Origin: Marinagarivorans cellulosilyticus
Lineage (GTDB): Bacteria; Pseudomonadota; Gammaproteobacteria; Pseudomonadales; Cellvibrionaceae
Direction of reading: 5' to 3'
NCBI RefSeq assembly: GCF_021655555.1
Contig: NZ_AP023086.1
Coordinates: 806,001 to 870,000, forward strand
Length of the DNA stretch: 64,000 nt
Shown here piece by piece: positions 1-5,914 of the stretch (within the stretch, counting starts at the first letter, position 1; each line of letters starts with the position of its first letter). The notes under the pieces are model-generated. The model saw only the letters and a program-made list of their open reading frames with translations. It made no database searches and was not told the DNA's origin. The position numbers and the translations under genes were made by a program.

Positions 1-1
1 C

Positions 2-508
2 GATACCAGCTCGCAGACCCCTCAAATCGATAGCGTTAACGGCTTGCCTATCGGTGTTAGTCACAATTTAGGCGGGCCGTATTTAGCGCCATACAAACAC
101 TTTAATGACACCCCTTTTAAAGGAGTGGTGGATGCCCCTGGCTTCCCAGGTTTTAACCCTGTTGACCCTAGTGCGTTATTAAAATTAGCTAACGAAGGTG
201 TGAATATTGTGCGTACAACCAAGCTAGAGGTAGATACCACCATGCAGGAAGCAGGCATAGTGAACATTCCTTTTATTGTGAAGCAGGCCAACGCCTCCGA
301 TATGAAGTCCACCTTCTGGATTCAAGAAATTGAAGAAACCGATGCAAATGGGAAATTAAAAACCACTTTGCGCCTGCAGTACCTTCAGGTGGTTATGTTA
401 GATTTCTTCCCGCGTAAAGACGGCGCCGCAGGCTTAATCCGCTGGCCGCATATCAGTATTAATACGCTGGAAAAAGATAACAACGACAGCCAAAAATACG
501 CCAGCTGA
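2..508 (+). CDS. Unrecognised protein, C-terminal part (5' end outside window)
   Basis: The frame is open from the first base of the window to a TGA at 506-508, so this is the C-terminal 168 residues of a longer protein. A TTG at 44 could be read as a start, but the uninterrupted upstream frame argues for truncation by the window edge. The visible part is mixed polar and hydrophobic, with a Gly/Pro-rich stretch early (VDAPGFPGFNP) and a Trp-containing segment near the end (RWPHISINTLEK). No signal, membrane segment or motif I can assign. A strong terminator follows 25 bp after the stop, so it ends a transcription unit. Function unknown. Confidence 0.7.
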   Translation, partial: DTSSQTPQIDSVNGLPIGVSHNLGGPYLAPYKHFNDTPFKGVVDAPGFPGFNPVDPSALLKLANEGVNIVRTTKLEVDTTMQEAGIVNIPFIVKQANASDMKSTFWIQEIEETDANGKLKTTLRLQYLQVVMLDFFPRKDGAAGLIRWPHISINTLEKDNNDSQKYAS

Positions 509-532
509 TCCCCATTAACGTTGCTAAATACT

Positions 533-564
533 AAAAGCCCATCACCAGACGGTGATGGGCTTTT
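533..564 (+). terminator. Rho-independent terminator
   Basis: A perfect 14-bp stem (AAAAGCCCATCACC paired with its complement) with a 4-base AGAC loop ends in TTTT. It lies directly after the truncated gene that ends at 508. Confidence 0.9.
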
Positions 565-726
565 GCGTTGTGTGGGGGGAAGTCGGGTTAAAGTAGGGCG
601 GGGTTTTTAGGTCTCATGGGGGTAGTGATTAAGGGCAAGCTTAAGGGGACACACATTCTAAATTCTGGACAAAAAACGATCACCTACTAGGCTTAATGTA
701 TTACCCTCTGCCGCTAGGTGATTACC

Positions 727-1701
727 ATGACAAAAGCTCGCAAAGTCCAGGTTTCGCTAGATGCCACGCCCTATTATCACTGTGTCAGTAGGTGTGTCAG
801 AAAGGCTTTCTTGTGCGGCCGAGATAACCACACAGGGCAAGACTACGAACATCGTCGCCAGTGGATTGAAGACCGGTTATTGCTATTGGCTGAGGTCTTT
901 GCCATCGATTTGTGTGCCTATGCCGTGATGTCGAATCATGTACATACCGTCTTGCATATCAATGCTGCCGAGGCCCATCACCTGACGGATTTAGAGGTGT
1001 GCGAACGCTGGCATCGGCTTTATAAGGGTACGGTGCTCACACAAAAATACGCTCGGCAGGACCCTATGAATAAAGCCGAGCAAGTCGCCGTTAAAATGCG
1101 CATTGATCAGTGGCGCCTCAATCTATTTGATATTAGCAAGTTTATGAAGGCGCTGAATGAGCCGATTGCTCGCATGGCCAATGCGGAAGATAAGTGCACG
1201 GGGCGGTTTTGGGAGGGGCGTTTTAAATCGCAAGCGCTGTGTGACGAAGCGGCATTAGCGGCCTGCATGGCCTATGTTGATTTAAATCCCATTCGCGCGA
1301 AAATGGCCGAAACCCCTGAAACCAGCGATCATACCTCGATAAAACAGCGTATAACTGCGGCAAAAAGTAATCAGTCCCCGAAAAACTTGACACAATTTGT
1401 GGGTAACCCGCGCGAGCCAATGCCGCAAGGCTTGCCGTTTACATTAAAGGATTATATTGAGTTGGTGGATTGGACGGGCAGAGCAATACGTAATGACAAG
1501 AGGGGGTACATTGCCTCAACTTTACCCCCGATTATCGATCGACTAGGCATCGAGCCGGAGAACTGGTTAGAGCTGACCCGCGCCTTCGAAAAGAACACGA
1601 AAACCTTTGTTGGGTCCGGTGATCATATCGAAAGTGCCGCCTTTACCATGGGCTACCAGCGTACCCCTAATCGGCGGCGCTGCCAGTCGTTATTTGGCTG
1701 A
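727..1701 (+). CDS. REP-associated tyrosine transposase (Y1/HUH superfamily)
   Basis: Single-stranded-DNA transposase of the Y1 family. The HUH metal-binding motif is His71-Val-His73 in SNHVHTVLH, and the candidate nucleophile is Tyr183 in MAYVDLNPIRA, preceded by the typical GRFWEGRFKS segment (about 159-168). At 324 residues it is longer than E. coli RAYT (165) and resembles the larger transposases scattered singly in marine gammaproteobacteria. The ATG at 727 is preferred over the GTG at 718 because AGGTG at 716-720 then serves as ribosome site. That site is also one arm of an 8-bp inverted repeat (ATCACCTA at 680-687, TAGGTGAT at 715-722), which could hide it and limit translation. No frameshift seen, so it may be active. 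Confidence 0.85.
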   Translation: MTKARKVQVSLDATPYYHCVSRCVRKAFLCGRDNHTGQDYEHRRQWIEDRLLLLAEVFAIDLCAYAVMSNHVHTVLHINAAEAHHLTDLEVCERWHRLYKGTVLTQKYARQDPMNKAEQVAVKMRIDQWRLNLFDISKFMKALNEPIARMANAEDKCTGRFWEGRFKSQALCDEAALAACMAYVDLNPIRAKMAETPETSDHTSIKQRITAAKSNQSPKNLTQFVGNPREPMPQGLPFTLKDYIELVDWTGRAIRNDKRGYIASTLPPIIDRLGIEPENWLELTRAFEKNTKTFVGSGDHIESAAFTMGYQRTPNRRRCQSLFG

Positions 1702-1862
1702 TCACCCGCTTATTTCCGGTCTCCTTCCTCACGCCGCGAGGCTTAGCGCTGCTTGGGTATATAGCTTGCTGTTCTAGAAATGCATTTTTGTTAGCCTGCG
1801 GCCATAAGATCACGGGCTGTAGCTCTATCTGAAAAAATATTGCTGGGTGTGAGGCATGGGGT

Positions 1863-1897
1863 GGGTAGTTTTGATTGCTTTATAGAGTGAGTGTCCC
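1863..1897 (-). repeat. REP-like repeat, copy 1
   Basis: About 35 bp that recur in the same orientation at 2455-2490 (GGGTAGTTTT, ATTG, a T-rich spacer, then GTGAGTGTCC). On the minus strand the outer motif reads GGGACACTCACTCTA. It lies between the transposase and the SGNH-hydrolase remnant. Confidence 0.6.
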
Positions 1898-1902
1898 TGT
1901 AA

Positions 1903-2028
1903 TTTGCTCGAGACCCTGAAAACCCTACCTATTTACTACCGGCCTATGCTGCGGACGATTTGCACCTAAATATCACCGGCTACCAGGCCTTGGCTGATTT
2001 TGTTGATTTAAAATTATTTTCCGAGTGA
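1903..2028 (+). pseudogene. SGNH/GDSL hydrolase, C-terminal remnant
   Basis: A frame open from 1903 to the TGA at 2026-2028 encodes about 41 residues and contains ADDLHLNITGYQALAD. This is the block V signature of SGNH/GDSL esterases (D-x-x-H-L-N-x-x-G-Y), carrying the catalytic Asp and His. There is no start codon, and everything upstream of this last 10-15% of a normal hydrolase is missing. The fragment starts only 6 bp after the REP-like motif, so the element or a recombination at it probably removed the 5' part. Its old terminator is still present. Confidence 0.7.
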
Positions 2029-2040
2029 CATAGCGGCACA

Positions 2041-2075
2041 GCCCCCTAAAAATAAAGATCCCAATTTTTAGGGGC
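2041..2075 (+). terminator. Hairpin after SGNH remnant
   Basis: CCCCTAAAAA pairs with TTTTTAGGGG across a 12-base loop, and the outer GC/GC bases extend the stem with one bulged C. Only a weak T-tract follows (TTCGGTTTTT), so termination strength is uncertain. Confidence 0.5.
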
Positions 2076-2151
2076 TAGCATTCGGTTTTTTGATAAAGAG
2101 TGCGTTCAAGGGAGTCTGGCCATTAATTTTCACGGTTTTATAAGAGCTTAA

Positions 2152-2313
2152 TTTAACGCTAGCGCTTATGGTGTAAAAATCAACGACTCTGATCCCTTTG
2201 ATTCCTGGCTATTTTTTCAAGCGTTCCCACGCTTCGATTACCGTATAACCATTGGGCAAGAACTCCATCCGATCCAGCACGAACGCCGCCGCTATTTTGC
2301 AGACTGCCAATAA
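2152..2313 (+). pseudogene. Unrecognised C-terminal gene fragment
   Basis: An open frame of 53 codons without a usable start ends at the TAA at 2311-2313. It has protein-like composition (contains PFDSWLFFQAFPRFDYRI) and is followed by a proper terminator 8 bp later, both signs that it is the tail of a former gene. The stop at 2149-2151 closes the frame upstream. No family recognised. Confidence 0.4.
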
Positions 2314-2321
2314 GAAATAAA

Positions 2322-2357
2322 AAAAGCCGCTAAGGCGGTTAAGCTTTAGCGGCTTTT
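2322..2357 (+). terminator. Rho-independent terminator
   Basis: A perfect 12-bp stem, AAAAGCCGCTAA with TTAGCGGCTTTT, and a 12-base loop, directly after the fragment ending at 2313. Confidence 0.8.
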
Positions 2358-2454
2358 GGTATGGCAATTTAAAAATGCATTATAAAAAAATCAGGTTAAT
2401 AACCAGAGCGGCTTAACACGAGTGCCTGTCCTAGTTATTATTGTGAAACATGTG

Positions 2455-2490
2455 GCGGGTAGTTTTTATTGTTTTTTAGGGTGAGTGTCC
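2455..2490 (-). repeat. REP-like repeat, copy 2
   Basis: Second copy of the 1863-1897 sequence. The minus-strand motif reads GGACACTCACCCTAAAA. It sits 18 bp before another truncated gene tail (2509-2694), as copy 1 does before the SGNH remnant. Confidence 0.6.
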
Positions 2491-2508
2491 TTTTGGGTTT
2501 GTGAGTAA

Positions 2509-2694
2509 GGCGCTGCAGAGAAAATTGGCTTTTTTGATGATGCAGCTGAAAACCGGGTATTCAAGTCACCCGACGAACCCTGCATAACATTATTTTGCAA
2601 TGACTGGTTCAAGGAGGTTGTTGAATTGAATAACTTAACCGGTATTAAATTCAGCGCCGAACTGGTTGAGCGTCATAACTTATTCGATCGGTAG
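2509..2694 (+). pseudogene. C-terminal gene fragment, possibly an immunity-type protein
   Basis: A frame of 61 codons, open from 2509 to TAG at 2692-2694 and lacking a start codon. The product includes CNDWFKEVVELNNLTGIKF. This order (surface helix with Trp, then an LTG-I-x-F strand at the C-terminus) resembles tails of Imm11/DUF1629-like immunity proteins, but I recall this from family shape only and the match is weak. The fragment lies between REP-like copy 2 and another GGGACAC motif at 2735 in the opposite orientation. Confidence 0.4.
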
Positions 2695-2730
2695 GTTTTT
2701 ACACTTATCGCATTGAAGTGAATTTTACAA

Positions 2731-2753
2731 ATTCGGGACACGCCAATCACTCC
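2731..2753 (+). repeat. REP-like motif, plus orientation
   Basis: TTCGGGACACGCCAATCACTCC shares the GGGACAC core with the ends of the RAYT unit and with 9815-9840. The core is convergent with the 2455-2490 copy, enclosing the fragment at 2509-2694. Short and therefore tentative. Confidence 0.35.
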
Positions 2754-2847
2754 TGCCTTCATCATAAAAATTCCTGTAAGCTTAGACAAACATTGCCGCG
2801 GTCTGTTTTATTACAAGATGCACTGAATATTCTTGATGTAGCGAAAG

Positions 2848-2872
2848 GCGATTGACGAAATTTCGCAATCGC
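2848..2872. promoter_or_regulatory. 25-bp palindrome, likely operator
   Basis: GCGATTG (2848-2854) pairs with CAATCGC (2866-2872). Between them, after one unpaired A, CGAAATTTCG is itself a perfect 10-bp palindrome. The whole site covers the -35 box and most of the spacer of the promoter in front of the trypco2 gene, which is where a repressor would block RNA polymerase. No dedicated regulator gene is adjacent, so the protein that binds is unknown. Confidence 0.55.
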
Positions 2873-2881
2873 TGCTAGACT
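2852..2881 (+). promoter_or_regulatory. Sigma70-type promoter of the conflict-system operon
   Basis: TTGACG (2852-2857) and TAGACT (2876-2881) with an 18-base spacer lie about 50 bp before the first ATG of the trypco2 gene. The genes from 2928 to 8745 are tightly spaced and in one direction, so this is probably the promoter for all of them. Confidence 0.55.
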
Positions 2882-2927
2882 CTGGCGCCAGTTAACACAA
2901 ACATTAGATTGGTAATGGTAAGGAGCG

Positions 2928-3275
2928 ATGATGGCTGGCAATGATAATCAAGATGATGTAAACGGCAATGAGATCCCCTTAATTGAGGTGCTGACAGCTC
3001 TGCGAGAGGCGGTTGAAGAAGCGAAGAAAGGCGCTTTAGATGCGCAGTCTGATATACGCTTTAACCTAGACGATATTGAAGTAGAATTAGAAACTGTGGT
3101 CACTAAGACGACTACGGCAGAGGGTGGGGTTGGCGCCAAGCTTTTTGTGGTGGATATTAAAGCGGGGGGGAAGGCGGAATACTCTAACGCTATGAAGCAG
3201 AAGCTAACGTTTCGTTTAAGCCCCGTCACTAAGGGGGGAAGTAATGAAATCCTTCTTAGTAATGAAGAGTCTTAA
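2928..3275 (+). CDS. Trypco2 family protein (trypsin co-occurring domain 2)
   Basis: Small cytosolic protein of 115 residues. An N-terminal helix (IPLIEVLTALREAVEEAKK, about 17-35) leads into a beta-rich half with alternating hydrophobic strands (RFNLDDIEVELETVVTK, then KLFVVDIKAGGKAEYS) and a C-terminal KLTFRLSPV strand. This is the layout of trypco2, a domain of unknown biochemical role that accompanies trypsin-like proteases in NTP-dependent bacterial conflict systems. Two adjacent ATGs (2928, 2931) follow AAGGAG. It is the first gene after the palindrome-covered promoter and is 54 bp from the protease gene, which fits its family's usual partner. Confidence 0.8.
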   Translation: MMAGNDNQDDVNGNEIPLIEVLTALREAVEEAKKGALDAQSDIRFNLDDIEVELETVVTKTTTAEGGVGAKLFVVDIKAGGKAEYSNAMKQKLTFRLSPVTKGGSNEILLSNEES

Positions 3276-3329
3276 ATGTCGTTGAATCTAGGGCCGTCAA
3301 TGGCTCTATGCAGTAAAGAGTAACTCATT

Positions 3330-4892
3330 ATGGAGAGTGCACAGTTACCCCAAATAATAGTGAAAATTCGTGTGCCCAAATCCAACGGCTATTTCGCTGT
3401 GGGTACGGGCTTTGTAATTGCTGCAGATTTAGTGGCTACCGCCAAGCATGTAGTTGAATTCAGTAAGCGCAACGTCGATCGGCCCGTTGAACTTCATCGG
3501 GCTCAGGATCTTTCTCTAGAAGATCCTCCTAAGTACCTTGCAGATCGTCAATATGCATACATCGGGGGTAATGCCGTTGATTTTGTTGTTTTAAGGCTTA
3601 CGCAGTCTATCGTCTCAGATTTAAACTTTCCGTTAATTGCTAGGGAATTCCCAGAGGCTCATGATAAATGGTTAAGCTATGGCTTTCCTGTAGTAGGAAA
3701 GAGGCTTGAAGACTTCTTCGGTGAGCTTGTTCCTGTTATGGGAACATTTTTTCCGACGGGTGCAGATAATAATTCGTGTCATCTGAAGTCGGCTGATAAT
3801 GCTAAATTGGCGCCTAGAGATGATGCTGGTCAATCGTCAGCTTGGCAGGGATTATCCGGTGCCCCAGTTTTTCGTAACGGAAAGTTTTATGGATGTATCA
3901 GTAGCTCTCCAACGAGTTTGGAGGAGCGATTTAGAGCTATTTCATTTCCTTCATTACTGCGGAATTGTTCAGAATTTAGAGAGTTCGTCAATACAGATCT
4001 CTACCCCGAATCTAAAGTCATTCAAGAGTTCCAACAAAGCTTGATCGCTAAAATCACGCCTCTATTAAAAGACCTACCAATATTTAATGAGCTACTAGAA
4101 GAGTATGGCTATAGTCGAGAGACTTCTCCTGGAGAATTGGCGACTATTTTTGTGACTGAGCCTGGGTATCAGGAAAATTGTAAAGATATTCTCGATGCGA
4201 TTAAGGATATTCTTTCTCGTGAAGATATTGTTGCGCGTTATCAGGGGGAATGGGCCTACGTAGTACAGTCAGCGGTAATTCTATGCAAGTGGCTTATTTT
4301 GAATGTGGTGCGCACTCAATGGCTTAGGGCAAAAAACCTCGATAAAGACTGTTTTATTGATCGAGCGAACCTCAACTCAATTGAATTGAGTTCTGCAGTG
4401 GAAGTCGAATTAATCGTTGCTCGTTGTTTGATGGTTGCTCCGAAGATTCAACAAAACAGCGCTAATAATCAATTGCAGTGTGGCTCGGAATTGTCATTTT
4501 TTGATGCCTTTGAAGCTCACAACCCTGAGGCGACGCACCAAGAGCTATTGATCCCGTTATATAAAGAGTTTTTTCGGCGCAACCCAGAAGGACTGAGTGA
4601 AAGTCGCATAGTAGAAGCCATTATTGAGCATGTGGCTAGTGAAACTTCGCAAGGGAGACCTCGCCGTAGGAAAACTAATCGAGCTTCCGTTATCTATTTC
4701 TTAATCAACAAAGACCGTTACGATCGTTTACAAAATAATTGTCAGGAATTGCTTACAAAGTTTGGCGCTGCTTTAGGTGGGAGATTGCAATTTATTTGTT
4801 GCGGTGGCGATGATGGAGAAGCGTTCTCGGAACCACTTACTAATTTGTTGGCTGCACTTAGGTCGATCTATGTGTTAAATACTCCAAGGTAA
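3330..4892 (+). CDS. Trypsin-like serine protease with long helical C-terminal region
   Basis: The N-terminal 200 residues form a trypsin-fold protease with an intact triad: His40 in ATAKHVV, Asp84 in NAVDFVVLRL and Ser176 in WQGLSGAPVF. No signal peptide, so it acts in the cytosol. Residues about 210-520 are mostly helical and contain a basic patch (GRPRRRKTNRAS, near 450); I cannot assign them to a named family, but proteases of ternary conflict systems often carry effector- or adaptor-binding modules here. The gene ends 5 bp before the MoxR gene, implying coupled expression. Proteolytic activation or killing within the system is the likely role (inference). Confidence 0.85.
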   Translation: MESAQLPQIIVKIRVPKSNGYFAVGTGFVIAADLVATAKHVVEFSKRNVDRPVELHRAQDLSLEDPPKYLADRQYAYIGGNAVDFVVLRLTQSIVSDLNFPLIAREFPEAHDKWLSYGFPVVGKRLEDFFGELVPVMGTFFPTGADNNSCHLKSADNAKLAPRDDAGQSSAWQGLSGAPVFRNGKFYGCISSSPTSLEERFRAISFPSLLRNCSEFREFVNTDLYPESKVIQEFQQSLIAKITPLLKDLPIFNELLEEYGYSRETSPGELATIFVTEPGYQENCKDILDAIKDILSREDIVARYQGEWAYVVQSAVILCKWLILNVVRTQWLRAKNLDKDCFIDRANLNSIELSSAVEVELIVARCLMVAPKIQQNSANNQLQCGSELSFFDAFEAHNPEATHQELLIPLYKEFFRRNPEGLSESRIVEAIIEHVASETSQGRPRRRKTNRASVIYFLINKDRYDRLQNNCQELLTKFGAALGGRLQFICCGGDDGEAFSEPLTNLLAALRSIYVLNTPR

Positions 4893-4897
4893 CACTT

Positions 4898-5914
4898 ATG
4901 ACTGCATTCACCCTAGAAAACTTCACGCCAAACGAACTCCGCGTTGAAGATAGAAATCAAAACCTGTATCACCTTTTCGATAGTGCAGATTGCGCAGCAC
5001 TTTGGTCAGCCTATGCGGCTGGGCGGCCGTTATTATTGCGTGGTAAGCCGGGTACTGGTAAAACCCAGTTGGCCAAAGCGATTGCCAAACAACTGGGCTG
5101 GGCTTACGTGAGCGAAGTGATTAACGGCAGTACCGAGCTTAGCGATTTACATTATCATTTTGATGCTGTTGGGCGTTTAGCTGAGGCGCAAGTGAAAGGG
5201 CTTAATAGCGAGCAGGCGAAACAAAATGTTGACCCCGCACAGTTTATTTCACCCGGTGTTTTTTGGTGGGCTTACCAATGGCAAACGGCTTGTGAATACT
5301 ATAAAAACTGCCAATACAGTTTGCGGCCTCGGCCGTTGATACCGGGTGTTGATGGCGACGCCGAATGCCCTAGTAGCGTCAATGGCGTTGTTTTGCTACT
5401 TGATGAAATCGATAAGGCGCCACCTGAATTGGCCAATGGTTTGTTAGAAACCCTTGGTGAGGGCCGTTTCCAGCCGCCGTTTGTGCCGCAGGCCGTCTCT
5501 CGCTCGTCTACACCGCTGTTAACCGTTATTACTACGAATGAGGAGCGGGAGTTGCCCACGGCATTTTTACGTCGCTGTTTTGTGCACACCCTAAAAATGG
5601 AATCCAGTAGTGACAATGTTGAAATTACGCTACCCAATAATCCTGATGTTCCACAAGCAGTCACCAAGCGAAGCCAGTGGTTAATTGAAAGGGGCGTGTG
5701 GCATTTTAAAACTAAGATTGCCGATCAAGTCTATGTAGAGGCTGCAGATTTGCTTTGGCAGGATATTGCTCGCTCCCAAGGTAGCCAATATCAGCCAGGG
5801 CTAGCCGAGTATATTGATCTATTAAAGGCTTTAGAAAATTTAGATCATACACAGCAACTTGAGCGCTTGAGAGTAATTAGTTCTTATGCCTTAGAGAAAG
5901 AGTTGGTGAGTTAA
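4898..5914 (+). CDS. MoxR-type AAA+ ATPase
   Basis: AAA+ ATPase of 338 residues with Walker A GKPGTGKT (49-56), Walker B VVLLLDE (164-170), sensor-1 Asn in ITTNEERELP (about 214) and arginine-finger candidates RR at 225-226. MoxR ATPases act as chaperone-like switches on vWA-domain partners. Here the next gene, which overlaps by one base (TAATG), has a vWA-like region, so the two are almost certainly partners. Residues 70-160 contain a long insertion between Walker A and B rich in aromatic residues, as in the MoxR versions of conflict systems. Confidence 0.9.
   Translation: MTAFTLENFTPNELRVEDRNQNLYHLFDSADCAALWSAYAAGRPLLLRGKPGTGKTQLAKAIAKQLGWAYVSEVINGSTELSDLHYHFDAVGRLAEAQVKGLNSEQAKQNVDPAQFISPGVFWWAYQWQTACEYYKNCQYSLRPRPLIPGVDGDAECPSSVNGVVLLLDEIDKAPPELANGLLETLGEGRFQPPFVPQAVSRSSTPLLTVITTNEERELPTAFLRRCFVHTLKMESSSDNVEITLPNNPDVPQAVTKRSQWLIERGVWHFKTKIADQVYVEAADLLWQDIARSQGSQYQPGLAEYIDLLKALENLDHTQQLERLRVISSYALEKELVS

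Larger units (their letters stand above)
643..1897 (+). mobile_element. RAYT transposase unit bounded by REP-like inverted motifs
   Basis: The transposase at 727-1701 is bracketed by an imperfect inverted pair: GGGGACACACATTCTAAAT on the left (643-661) and, read on the minus strand, GGGACACTCACTCTATAA on the right (1880-1897). RAYT transposases are normally found with REP-type palindromic repeats that they recognise. The exact ends and any target duplication are not resolved by eye, so the boundaries are approximate. Confidence 0.5.

Noticed and set aside
3799..4044. 81-codon ORF inside the protease gene
   Set aside because: Out of frame with a well-supported gene whose triad Ser lies in this section.
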